Assembly: GCA_028876585.1 (NCBI GenBank)
Contig: JAGWRL010000065.1
Location: forward strand, 1-14,864
Direction of reading: 5' to 3'
Length of the DNA: 14,864 bases
Source of the DNA: Pseudomonadota bacterium
Lineage (GTDB): Bacteria > Pseudomonadota > Alphaproteobacteria > Rhizobiales > Beijerinckiaceae
Position numbers and translations under genes: made by a program. Under the pieces are notes generated by a model. It saw only the letters and a program-made list of their open reading frames with translations, ran no database searches and had not been told where the DNA came from. Shown in pieces: positions 1 to 6,393 of the stretch; position 1 is the first letter of the stretch; each line of letters starts with the position of its first letter.

Positions 1-127
1 CGAAGGCGTCGGACAACGCGTCCTCCGCCGCTGACACGTCGCGGTCGCGCGCGGCGAGATAGGCGATCAGCCGCCCATAACTTTCGCGCGCGACGCGGGC
101 GGCGATCGCTTCAGCCGAAGCCGTCAC
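1..127 (-). CDS. ECF42-type RNA polymerase sigma factor, N-terminal fragment
   Basis: The gene runs leftward off the window and only its first 42 codons are visible. They begin with GTG at 127-125 and include ESYGRLIAYLAARDRDVSAA followed by EDALSDAF, the helix pattern at the start of sigma region 2 in the ECF family (usually RLIA.L.R...D...AED...DA). The GTG overlaps the stop codon of the upstream DGPF/YCII gene (GTGA), so translation is probably coupled. Known: ECF42 sigma factors carry a large C-terminal TPR-like domain and are encoded next to DGPF proteins, which is the arrangement here. They recruit RNA polymerase to a few promoters, often their own operon. The C-terminal part that would confirm the group lies outside the window, so the assignment rests on the fragment and its neighbour. 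Confidence 0.8.
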   Translation of the reverse strand, partial: MTASAEAIAARVARESYGRLIAYLAARDRDVSAAEDALSDAF

Positions 128-471
128 ATCGCCCAGACCGGCCGCACTTCGATCGTGCCGTGCGCGGCGCCGGGGCAGCGGGCGGCCCAGGCGATGGCGG
201 CGTCGAGATCGGCCGCCTCGATCAGGAAATAGCCGCCGAGCTGCTCTTTGGCTTCCGCGTAGGGGCCGTTGACGACCGAGGTCTTGCCGTCGCGCGTGCG
301 CACCAGCGCCGCGCTGGCGGCCGGATGCAGCCGCTCGCCGCCGCGCGAGACGTCGGCCTCGCGCATCGCCTTGGCGTAAGCGCCGTAGGCGGCCATCATG
401 CCGGCGGCGTCTTCCTTGCGCGCAGCCGCCATCGCCGCCTCGTCGGCATGGATCAAAAGCAGATATTGCAT
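124..471 (-). CDS. DGPF/YCII-domain protein (115 aa)
   Basis: The 115-residue protein matches the YCII/DGPF family in length and pattern. It has an N-terminal MQYLLLIHADEAA strand, the segment TSVVNGPYAEAKEQLGGYFL (residues 65-84, where the family has the DGPF-like 'dGPfaE.KE.lgGyyl' motif), and the C-terminal run TIEVRPVWAM. Known: these small ferredoxin-like-fold proteins are encoded beside ECF42 sigma factors. Their biochemical role is unsettled, and the catalytic activity of YciI-like relatives cannot be assumed. The start is the ATG at 471-469, preceded on the minus strand by GAGGAGAG, a good Shine-Dalgarno sequence. The reading frame stays open further upstream, but that stretch holds the promoter and repeats rather than protein-like sequence. 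It is followed directly by the sigma gene. Family call is firm, function open. Confidence 0.9.
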   Translation of the reverse strand: MQYLLLIHADEAAMAAARKEDAAGMMAAYGAYAKAMREADVSRGGERLHPAASAALVRTRDGKTSVVNGPYAEAKEQLGGYFLIEAADLDAAIAWAARCPGAAHGTIEVRPVWAM

Positions 472-508
472 GTCACTCTCCTCGCGCCGCGTTCGGCGCT
501 GTTGGATA

Positions 509-535
509 GACGCGCGGCCGCCGCCGATTTCGACA
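509..535 (-). promoter_or_regulatory. candidate ECF42-dependent promoter of the DGPF-sigma operon
   Basis: On the minus strand TGTCGA (535-530) is followed after 17 nt by CGTC (512-509), 37 nt before the ATG of the DGPF gene. Characterised ECF42 systems use a TGTCGA -35 and a CGA/TC-type -10 element, so the match suggests that the operon is read by its own sigma factor. The spacer length was not checked against a family alignment. Confidence 0.5.
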
Positions 536-547
536 AACAGGCCAAAA

Positions 548-559
548 ATGCGCGCGCAT
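548..559. repeat. 12-bp perfect palindrome ATGCGCGCGCAT
   Basis: A perfect palindrome flanked by A/T-rich bases, in the region between the DGPF gene and the HEAT-like gene. It lies upstream of the candidate ECF42 promoter and could be an operator. Its alternating purine-pyrimidine sequence could also occur by chance in GC-rich DNA. Confidence 0.35.
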
Positions 560-566
560 ATTCGCA

Positions 567-615
567 ATGTGGCGCAGGAACATGGTTTCAGCCGCGTCAT
601 GTGGCGCAGGAACAT
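567..615. repeat. 17-bp direct repeat, two copies 32 bp apart
   Basis: ATGTGGCGCAGGAACAT occurs identically at 567-583 and 599-615. Each copy has mirrored ends (ATGT...ACAT), as in a partly symmetric protein-binding site. The 32-bp period is about three helical turns, which would place bound proteins on the same face of the DNA. The site lies between the divergent DGPF and HEAT-like genes, so either could be the target. No function is known to me. Confidence 0.6.
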
Positions 616-675
616 ATCCCGTAAAGCCCCAACGTTACCCCCTTGATCACCAACGGAGTAGCGGGGAGTGAGGCG

Positions 676-1389
676 ATGCGCGCGCAAGTGGCCCGTCTGG
701 GACGGCTGATCAAGGCGCTGCTGGGCGGCCGCGAGCAGCGGTCGCCGGCGTTTCGCCAGTTCTGGTTCAGTTTCTACGAGGAGCGCGACTATCCGCGCCA
801 TCGGCTCGACGTCGAGGTGCTGGTCGCGTTGCAGGGGCGCGAGCGCGACCTCGCCGAGCGGATGCTGATTAACGCGCTGCCCGATCTGCGCGCCGTCGTC
901 GGGCTGGGCGAACTTGTCTCCATCAAAGCCGCCCCCAAGCTGAAGGCGTTGTTCGAGGCCGAATGCGGCGCAGCGCAGGGCGCGCGGATTCGCGACGACG
1001 CCGATTGGCGCGGCGCGCGGTTGATCGCGACGGCGGAGGCGTTGTGGCGCATCGAGCCCTGTCCGCGTTACACCCGCGCGCTGATCGGCCGGCTGCGGCA
1101 TTCGGCGGCCTGGAGCGAGCGGATGGACGCCGCCGCCGCGCTGGCGCGGATGGCCGGCGCGGAGGTCGAGGCGGCGCTCAACGACGCGCTCGACGACCCC
1201 GACGCGCTGGTGCGCCACCATGCCGCCCGCTCGCTATTGGCGCTGCACGGCGTCGAGGTCGATGCGCGGGCGGCGCATCGGATGGTCTATGGCCTGATGG
1301 GCGCGCAGCGCCGCCGCGACGTCGATTTCATCGCCGCGCTGCTCGACGACCCGTGCGCCGAAACGCAGAGGATGCAGCCGCCGGGGTGA
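676..1389 (+). CDS. HEAT-repeat-like protein of unknown function (237 aa)
   Basis: I do not recognise a named family. The protein is almost entirely helical. Residues 43-95 form alternating amphipathic helices, and 143-195 contain two HEAT-like units (ERMDAAAALARMAG, then DALDDPDALVRHHAARSLLA, with the DPD...VR..AA..L signature). Such repeats usually make protein-protein contacts. No signal peptide or membrane segment is seen, so it is probably cytoplasmic. The ATG at 676 is chosen because GGGGAG (663-668) lies 7 nt upstream. A longer reading from TTG at 643 has no ribosome binding site. The gene stands alone and ends 4 bp from the convergent CBS-BON gene. Codon usage matches the GC-rich neighbours, which supports a real gene. 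Confidence 0.75.
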   Translation: MRAQVARLGRLIKALLGGREQRSPAFRQFWFSFYEERDYPRHRLDVEVLVALQGRERDLAERMLINALPDLRAVVGLGELVSIKAAPKLKALFEAECGAAQGARIRDDADWRGARLIATAEALWRIEPCPRYTRALIGRLRHSAAWSERMDAAAALARMAGAEVEAALNDALDDPDALVRHHAARSLLALHGVEVDARAAHRMVYGLMGAQRRRDVDFIAALLDDPCAETQRMQPPG

Positions 1390-1393
1390 GCCG

Positions 1394-2101
1394 TCAGACC
1401 TCGTTCGGCGCCTCGATGCAAAAGCCGGAGTTCGGCTCGATCCAGGCGAGCCGGTCATGCACGGCTTTGACGCCGGGCACGGTCTCGGCGAGCGCCTTGA
1501 GGCCCTCGCGCAGCTTGTCGTCGGTGATGGCGCCTTCGAAGGTCGCGACGCCGTTCAGCACCCCGACCCGCACCGCGCCGGCCGGCGCCCAGGGCTGGCG
1601 CGCGATCTCGGCTTCGATGTCGGCCTGGATGGCGGCGTCGTCGCGCGCGCCCTCGCTTGCCGGCATCGCCCGGATCAGCGCGCGCACGAGATCGGAGCGC
1701 GAGATCACGCCGACCGGCTCGGCGCCGCGCATCACCAACAGCCGGCGCACGCGGGCGCTCAGCATCAGATCAACCGCCTCGCCGACCTCGGCGTTGGCCT
1801 CGACGGTGAGCACGCCGCGCGTCATGATCTCCTCGACGCGGCGGCCGTGGCTGCGGGCGTAATCGCGCGCGGCGCGGCCGGCGAGCAGGAAATCGACCCA
1901 GCGCGGGCGTTTCTTTTCGGCCCCGAGTTCGGCCCGCCGCATCAGGTCGCCCTCGCTGAGGATTCCGACCACCGCGCCGATGGCGTCGAACGCCAGCAGC
2001 GAGCTGACGTTGCGCGAGACCATCACTTGCAACGCCTCTTCCAGCGAGGCGGTTTCCGGCACGCCGATCAGGCCGGGGGACATCACGTCGATGACGCGCA
2101 T
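1394..2101 (-). CDS. CBS-pair and BON domain protein (235 aa)
   Basis: Two CBS motifs frame the first 148 residues: RVIDVMSPGLIGVPETASL with GILSEGDLMRR (residues 2-56), and VEEIMTRGVLTVEANAEVGE with GVISRSDLVRAL (89-142). A basic linker (61-88) separates them. Residues 155-222 form a BON domain (AIQADIEAEI...VRVGVLNGVATFEG...VPGVKAVHDRL). Known: CBS pairs bind adenosine nucleotides and act as energy or redox sensors. BON domains are thought to bind membranes or ligands. The combination is common as a free-standing alphaproteobacterial protein, often stress-related, with no defined partner. The start ATG is preceded by AGAGGAAG at suitable spacing. No signal peptide is seen, so it is presumably cytosolic. 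Domain call is firm; the cellular role is not known. Confidence 0.92.
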   Translation of the reverse strand: MRVIDVMSPGLIGVPETASLEEALQVMVSRNVSSLLAFDAIGAVVGILSEGDLMRRAELGAEKKRPRWVDFLLAGRAARDYARSHGRRVEEIMTRGVLTVEANAEVGEAVDLMLSARVRRLLVMRGAEPVGVISRSDLVRALIRAMPASEGARDDAAIQADIEAEIARQPWAPAGAVRVGVLNGVATFEGAITDDKLREGLKALAETVPGVKAVHDRLAWIEPNSGFCIEAPNEV

Positions 2102-2199
2102 GGCGAACTTCCTCTTTAGCGCTTTTCCAGCATGGCGGCGTGGGCGCCGCCTTGACGCCGCGCAAGCCGTTGCGCAGGTTCGCGCCCAGGGAGACGCCC

Positions 2200-3762
2200 A
2201 TGACCCAGATCACGCAATTGCTGCGGCGCGCCGTGCAGACCGCGCCGCGCCGCGTCGCGACCGATCATATCGGCCGCACGCGGTTGTGGAGCGAATTCGG
2301 CGAACGCGTCGCGCGGCTGGCCGGCGCGCTCGCCGGCCTCGGGCTCGCGCCCGGCGACCGTCTCGGCGTGCTGGCGCTCAACAGCGACCGTTACCTGGAG
2401 GCGCTGTTCGCCGCGCCCTGGGGCGGGCTGGTCGTGGTGCCGGTCAACACCCGGCTGGCGCCGCGCGAGGTCGAGTTCTGGCTCGGCGATTCGGAATGCG
2501 CGGGCCTGCTGGTCGACGAGACCTTCGCGGAAATGGCGGCGAGCCTGCGGCCGCGCCTGCCGCGCCTGAAGCGGCTGGTGTTCATGGGCGAGGGCGCGAC
2601 GCCGGAGGGGATGCTCGACTACGAGAGCCTGCTGTCGGGCGCCGAGCCGGCGGCGGACGCCGGGCGCGGCGGCGACGATCTCGCCGCGCTGTTCTACACC
2701 GGCGGGACGACGGGGCGCTCCAAGGGCGTGATGCTGAGCCATCGCAACATCGTCGCCAACGCGCTCAACACCGCCCCGGCCTTGGCGGGCGACGCGGAGA
2801 CGATCTACCTGCACGCCGCGCCGATGTTCCATGCCGCCGACAATGCGGTCAATTTCGTCGTCACGGCGGTCGGCGGCAAGCACCTGTTCATGCCGCGCTT
2901 CGACGCCAGCGTGTTTCTCCAGCGGGTCGCGCGGGAGAAGGCGACCGCGACGCTGATCGTGCCGACCATGATCAACATGGTCGTCCACCACCCCGATGTG
3001 GAGACGACCGACACCTCGTCGCTGAAGCGGATGCTCTACGGCGCCTCGCCGATGCCGGAGGCGCTGATCCGGCGCGCCTTCGTCGCTTTGCCGCACACCG
3101 GCTTCGTGCAGGCCTACGGCCAGAGCGAGGCGGCGCCGTGCATGACGTTCCTCCATCCCGACCGGCATGTGTGGGAGGGGCCGAAGGCGGGCAAGCTGAA
3201 ATCGGCCGGTCAGGCCGCGCTCGGCTGCGAGATCGCCATTCTCGCGCTCGACGGCCGCGAGGCGGCGCGCGGCGAGGTCGGCGAGATCTGCGGGCGCGGC
3301 GACAATGTGATGCTCGGCTATTGGCGCCAGCCGGAATTGACCGAGAAGGCGTTGCGCGACGGCTGGCTGCACACCGGCGACGGCGGCTACATGGACGAGG
3401 ACGGGTTCGTCTATGTCGTAGACCGGATGAAGGACATGATCGTGTCGGGCGGCGAGAACGTCTATTCGGCCGAGGTGGAGCAGGCGCTCTACCAGCACAT
3501 CGCGGTGGCCGAATGCGCCGTGGTCGGCGTGCCCGATCCCAAATGGGGCGAGGCGGTGCACGCCATCGTGCGGCTGAAGCCGGGCGCGGCGGCGACGCCC
3601 GAGACGCTGATCGCGCATTGTCACGCGCTGATCGCCGGCTACAAATGCCCGCGCTCGGTGACGCTGCGCGCCGAGCCGCTGCCGGTGTCGGGGGCCGGGA
3701 AAATCCTCAAGACGGAGTTGCGCAAACCGTTCTGGGAGGGCAGGGAGCGGGCGGTGAACTGA
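2200..3762 (+). CDS. AMP-forming acyl-CoA synthetase (ANL superfamily, 520 aa)
   Basis: Activates a carboxylic acid with ATP to an acyl-adenylate and then to a CoA thioester. The hallmarks are in order: the phosphate-binding loop YTGGTTGRSKG (residues 166-176), YGQSEAAP (306-313), the hinge region GWLHTGDGGYMDEDGFVYVV (388-407, with D394 for ribose contact), DRMKDMIVSGGENVYSAEVE, and the C-terminal catalytic lysine K501 in SGAGKILKTEL. Length is normal for medium/long-chain or aryl acid CoA ligases. The acid substrate cannot be read from the sequence. The ATG at 2200 is preferred because AGGGAG lies 6 nt upstream. An in-frame ATG at 2140 would add 20 basic residues that do not look family-like. 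It precedes the asparaginase gene by 12 bp, probably in one transcript, and is divergent from the CBS-BON gene. Confidence 0.93.
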   Translation: MTQITQLLRRAVQTAPRRVATDHIGRTRLWSEFGERVARLAGALAGLGLAPGDRLGVLALNSDRYLEALFAAPWGGLVVVPVNTRLAPREVEFWLGDSECAGLLVDETFAEMAASLRPRLPRLKRLVFMGEGATPEGMLDYESLLSGAEPAADAGRGGDDLAALFYTGGTTGRSKGVMLSHRNIVANALNTAPALAGDAETIYLHAAPMFHAADNAVNFVVTAVGGKHLFMPRFDASVFLQRVAREKATATLIVPTMINMVVHHPDVETTDTSSLKRMLYGASPMPEALIRRAFVALPHTGFVQAYGQSEAAPCMTFLHPDRHVWEGPKAGKLKSAGQAALGCEIAILALDGREAARGEVGEICGRGDNVMLGYWRQPELTEKALRDGWLHTGDGGYMDEDGFVYVVDRMKDMIVSGGENVYSAEVEQALYQHIAVAECAVVGVPDPKWGEAVHAIVRLKPGAAATPETLIAHCHALIAGYKCPRSVTLRAEPLPVSGAGKILKTELRKPFWEGRERAVN

Positions 3763-3774
3763 AACGAGGCCGCT

Positions 3775-4764
3775 GTGAGCGAAAATCCGGTTGTGGTCGA
3801 AGTCACGCGCGGCGGTCATGTCGAATCGGTGCATCGCGGCGCGGGAATCGTGGTCGACGCCGACGGCGGCGTCGTGCTGCAATTCGGCGATGTGGCGCGG
3901 CCGGTGTTTCCACGCTCGGCGGTCAAGCCGATCCAGGCGCTGCCGCTGATCGAGAGCGGCGCGGCGGATCGGTTCGGGCTGACCCCGGCGCAACTGGCGC
4001 TCGCCTGCGCCTCCCATTCCGGCGAGCCGGCGCATGTCGCCGGCGCCGCCGCGATCCTCGCCCGGGCGGGGCTCGACGAGTCCGCGCTCGCCTGCGGCGC
4101 GCATTGGCCGATGAACGCCGAGGCCGCGCGGGATCTGGCGCGACAGGGGCGCGAGCCGACGCAACTGCATAACAATTGCTCCGGCAAGCACGCCGGCTTC
4201 CTCTGCGTCGCCTGCGCCAGCGGCGCGCCGACGCGGGGCTACGTGGACGCCGCCCATCTGGTGCAGCGCGAGGGCAAGGCGGCGCTGGAGGACGTCTGCG
4301 GCGAGCGGCTGGAAGTCTCAGGGATCGACGGCTGCTCGATCCCGACCTATGCGATTTCGCTCAACGGCCTCGCGCGCGGATTCGCGCGGCTGGGGACGGG
4401 GCAGGGGCTGAAACCGCAACGCGCGGCGGCGGCCAAACGGCTGTTGGCGGCGATGGCGGCGCATCCGTTCGAGGTCGCCGGGACGGGGCGGTTCGACACC
4501 GAGGCGATGCGGCTGCTGGGCGGCCGGGCGATCACCAAGACCGGCGCCGAGGGCGTGTTCTGCGCCGCGATTCCCGAGCAGGGCTTGGGGCTGGCGGTCA
4601 AGGCCGACGACGGCGCCGGCCGCGCGGCGGAAGTGATGATCGCGGCGCTGCTGGCGCGTTTCCTCGACCCGCCGCAGCAATTCGCGCCGCTGGCGCGGCC
4701 GACGCTGGTGAACTGGAACGGGGTGGAGGTGGGCGAGGTGCGGCCGGCGAAACCGGGGATGTGA
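3775..4764 (+). CDS. ansA: L-asparaginase, type II of the Rhizobium etli class (329 aa)
   Basis: Hydrolyses L-asparagine to aspartate and ammonia, probably in the cytoplasm since no signal peptide is seen. It belongs to the asparaginase family typified by R. etli ReAV, unrelated to E. coli AnsA/AnsB. Visible motifs include RSAVKPIQ with S48 and K51, ASHSGE with S80, NNCSGKHAGF with C135 and K138, and GIDGCSIP with C187. S48, K51, S80, C135 and K138 have the numbers reported for the ReAV active site and metal site; the second cysteine is shifted by two. ITKTGAEGVF (253-262) is also typical. The start is GTG, with GAGG 5 nt upstream. It follows the acyl-CoA synthetase by 12 bp. A strong hairpin right after the stop suggests that transcription ends there. 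Confidence 0.93.
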   Translation: MSENPVVVEVTRGGHVESVHRGAGIVVDADGGVVLQFGDVARPVFPRSAVKPIQALPLIESGAADRFGLTPAQLALACASHSGEPAHVAGAAAILARAGLDESALACGAHWPMNAEAARDLARQGREPTQLHNNCSGKHAGFLCVACASGAPTRGYVDAAHLVQREGKAALEDVCGERLEVSGIDGCSIPTYAISLNGLARGFARLGTGQGLKPQRAAAAKRLLAAMAAHPFEVAGTGRFDTEAMRLLGGRAITKTGAEGVFCAAIPEQGLGLAVKADDGAGRAAEVMIAALLARFLDPPQQFAPLARPTLVNWNGVEVGEVRPAKPGM

Positions 4765-4765
4765 T

Positions 4766-4789
4766 GCGCGTCGCCGGATTGCGACGCGC
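4766..4789 (+). terminator. hairpin after ansA, possible terminator
   Basis: A perfect 9-bp stem (GCGCGTCGC at 4766-4774 pairing with GCGACGCGC at 4781-4789) with a 6-nt loop starts 2 nt after the ansA stop codon. It is followed by TCCCCCG, not a T-run, so it is a weak intrinsic terminator on sequence grounds but may protect the transcript end. Confidence 0.5.
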
Positions 4790-5076
4790 TCCCCCGTTCG
4801 CATCGCGCGGCTTTCGTCGCAGCCGTTTCGAAGCGGCCAAGCCCCGCTTCGGCGCGCGCCGCCGGCGTCGGCTTGAGTCGGAGCAAGAGACAGCGCCTGA
4901 TCCGCCGCCTCCGAGAAAATCGTCATGCGCCGGTCGCCGCGCTGAGTGATGCGATGCGGGGCTTCGGGCGGGACAATGCAGGCGATGAGAGGGGAAGTTA
5001 GCGGGGACGGAGGTTATTGCGCAACGGGTATCATGTCACCCGAATCCACGGGAGCACACGGCGTCTATAGTCATTT

Positions 5077-5136
5077 GGAATTCGGCGTTTTCAACGGACC
5101 TAAATTGATGAGTAGTTTCCGAGGCTGCCGAATTCC
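5077..5136. repeat. perfect 10-bp inverted repeat upstream of the sigma gene
   Basis: GGAATTCGGC (5077-5086) and its exact complement GCCGAATTCC (5127-5136) are separated by 40 bp. The right arm ends 51 bp before the sigma factor ATG. It may be a two-site operator (a looped or dimeric binding arrangement) or, in RNA, a long-range stem in the leader. No regulator can be named from the sequence. Confidence 0.55.
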
Positions 5137-5187
5137 TGCCTCTGCACGTTAGGTCAAGTTGGACAATCCAGTCCTCGGACAGTCGAT

Positions 5188-5832
5188 ATGAACGCGCAGG
5201 CAAATTTCAATTCCGCGGGGCTCACTCTCGTTCACGATGACCTTGCGCCGCCGCACTATGTACTTATCACCCCTCCCGACCTGACGCGGATCAAAAGAGA
5301 CGCCGCTGATAAGGCATTCGCGGACGACTTGACTGCTGTCATCCCTGCTCTACGCGCCTTCGCCATTTCGATGGTGAGGCATTTGGATAGGGCCGACGAT
5401 CTGGTTCAGGACACCTTGCTGAAGGCCTGGGCCAACCGCCATCGTTACGAGGAAGGAACCAACTTCCGCAGCTGGATGTTCGTGATCCTTCGCAACACGC
5501 TGTTCTCGCAATACCGGAAGAGCAAACGCGAAGTCGAAGACGTCGACGGCAAGATGGCGGCGACCCTCATTTCGCCGGCGTCCCAAGACGGCCACATGGA
5601 CCTGGAGGACTTCAAAATCGCGCTTGCCAAACTTCCCTCCAAGCAGCGCGAGGCGTTGATCCTCACGGGAGGTTCAGGATTTTCCTATGAAGAGACGGCC
5701 GAAATCTGCGGTTGCCTCGTCGGAACCGTCAAAAGCCGCGTTAGCCGCGCGCGAACTGCGCTGGCGGGACTCCTCGGCCTCGTTTCCGTCCCCTCGCCAT
5801 CCCGTCCGATCTGCGTCAAGAGTCCTCATTGA
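5188..5832 (+). CDS. ecfG: EcfG-type general stress response sigma factor (ECF15, 214 aa)
   Basis: Sigma region 2 spans about residues 47-115 (IPALRAFAISMVRHLDRADD, then LVQDTLLKAWANRHRYEEGT and FRSWMFVILRNTLFSQYRK). Region 4 spans 140-197, with the helix-turn-helix GFSYEETAEICGCLVGTVKS (164-183) typical of EcfG. Known: EcfG drives the alphaproteobacterial general stress response and is held by the anti-sigma factor NepR until PhyR is phosphorylated. Neither nepR nor phyR lies within the window, so this may be a second, orphan paralogue. It carries an N-terminal extension of about 45 residues before the usual start and a short unconserved tail after LAGLLGL. The ATG at 5188 has only a weak ribosome binding site, so a later start (for example TTG at 5329) is possible. 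Codons are less GC-rich than those of the neighbours. Confidence 0.9.
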   Translation: MNAQANFNSAGLTLVHDDLAPPHYVLITPPDLTRIKRDAADKAFADDLTAVIPALRAFAISMVRHLDRADDLVQDTLLKAWANRHRYEEGTNFRSWMFVILRNTLFSQYRKSKREVEDVDGKMAATLISPASQDGHMDLEDFKIALAKLPSKQREALILTGGSGFSYEETAEICGCLVGTVKSRVSRARTALAGLLGLVSVPSPSRPICVKSPH

Positions 5833-5955
5833 ACCAAGCGCGCTCACCGGCCTGGAATGACCTAATTCGCGCGGAACAATTAGGGACCTTATGTCAATCC
5901 GAATGGAAATCGCCCTCGCCAGCCACAAGATGGTGCAAGGGCCCGTGGACGAACA

Positions 5956-6129
5956 TCAGGGATGCATGCCCGTCCCTCCCAATCCACCGACGGGCCAAAC
6001 CACGATGAGGACGATCAATATAATCCCCAAGACGCCGCCGAGTCCTGCGCCGCCATGTCGGCTGTGCGCATAGTACCCGCCGCCGCCGAAAAGGAATATC
6101 GGCACGATTATGAGAAGAATGGCGTTCGT
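5956..6129 (-). CDS. small glycine-rich membrane protein with apparent ACG start (57 aa)
   Basis: Read from 6129 the frame gives MNAILLIIVPIFLFGGGGYY, then AHSRHGGAGLGGVLG and a second hydrophobic stretch (GIILIVLIVVWPVGG) before TGA at 5958-5956. Two short hydrophobic segments around a glycine-rich, polar hairpin suggest a tiny inner-membrane protein like those commonly annotated as hypothetical in rhizobia. The first codon would be ACG, not ATG. A perfect GGAGG (6141-6137) sits 7 nt upstream of it, and the protein lacks any ATG, GTG or TTG before codon 9 (GTG at 6105). Either ACG is a non-standard start, translation begins later or at ATT (codon 4), or a point change has crippled the gene. 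It follows the CsbD gene by 56 bp on the same strand, so co-transcription is likely. Function unknown. Confidence 0.6.
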   Translation of the reverse strand, partial: TNAILLIIVPIFLFGGGGYYAHSRHGGAGLGGVLGIILIVLIVVWPVGGLGGTGMHP

Positions 6130-6185
6130 TTCAAAGCCTCCGGGCGGGGTTCGGTCAAAGCTCCCGACTGTGCCGGGGGCGTCCG

Positions 6186-6368
6186 CTACTTCTTAGCCGC
6201 TTCGCGAGCCGCATCTTTCAACTCGCCAAGAGCATTTTGCAATTTTCCTTCGACTTTATCCGATTTACCTTCGGTTTTCAGCTTGGCGTCACCGACTGCT
6301 TTCCCGACGGCTTCCTTTATCGCGCCTTTGATTTCTTTCGCCGATCCGGCGACCCGATCCTTGTCCAT
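6186..6368 (-). CDS. CsbD-family stress protein (60 aa)
   Basis: A 60-residue, lysine- and glutamate-rich, helix-forming protein beginning MDKDRVAGSAKEIKGAIKEA and repeating the pattern GK...GD.K...EGK.DK.EGK.QNA.GE.KDA. This is diagnostic of the CsbD family. Known: csbD genes are induced by general-stress sigma factors (SigB in Bacillus, EcfG regulons in alphaproteobacteria); the molecular function is unresolved. Length is normal for the short alphaproteobacterial form. GGAGGAGG lies a few bases before the ATG on the minus strand. It faces the EcfG-type sigma gene across the small membrane gene, which supports a shared stress role. I found no clear GGAAC...GTT EcfG promoter upstream, so direct control by that sigma factor is inferred only from context. 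Confidence 0.92.
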   Translation of the reverse strand: MDKDRVAGSAKEIKGAIKEAVGKAVGDAKLKTEGKSDKVEGKLQNALGELKDAAREAAKK

Positions 6369-6393
6369 GACATCCTCCTCCGTGGTTAGGAAA

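Larger units (their letters stand above)
4765..5187. other. 423-bp non-coding region between ansA and the sigma gene
   Basis: No convincing gene. The first 170 bp are GC-rich and strongly structured: the hairpin at 4766-4789, a second perfect 8-bp stem at 4829-4836/4844-4851 (CGAAGCGG with CCGCTTCG), and the 10-bp palindrome GGCGCGCGCC at 4851-4860. This resembles a dispersed intergenic repeat, though no second copy is visible here. From about 5000 the base composition falls towards 53% GC, and the stretch carries the inverted repeat at 5077-5136 and presumably the promoter of the sigma gene. A 68-codon reading frame at 4946-5152 has no ribosome binding site and no protein-like composition. 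No GGAAC...GTT promoter for EcfG itself was found. Confidence 0.5.

Noticed and set aside
609..636. GGAAC...CGTT resembling an EcfG promoter upstream of the HEAT-like gene
   Set aside because: The spacer is 19 nt whereas EcfG promoters have about 16-17. The GGAAC here is part of the 17-bp direct repeat.
2116..4257. 713-codon minus-strand frame across the acyl-CoA synthetase and asparaginase
   Set aside because: It spans two clear plus-strand enzymes, has low-complexity His/Arg-rich content, and has no ribosome binding site.
4946..5152. 68-codon plus-strand frame upstream of the sigma gene
   Set aside because: No ribosome binding site, no recognisable motif, and it covers the inverted repeat and presumed promoter region.
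5873..5897. GGAAC after the sigma gene as an EcfG promoter
   Set aside because: No GTT element occurs at the right distance and no gene starts downstream on that strand.
5891..6073. 60-codon plus-strand frame in the gap after the sigma gene
   Set aside because: It lies antisense to the small membrane protein gene, has proline-rich unstructured content and no Shine-Dalgarno sequence.
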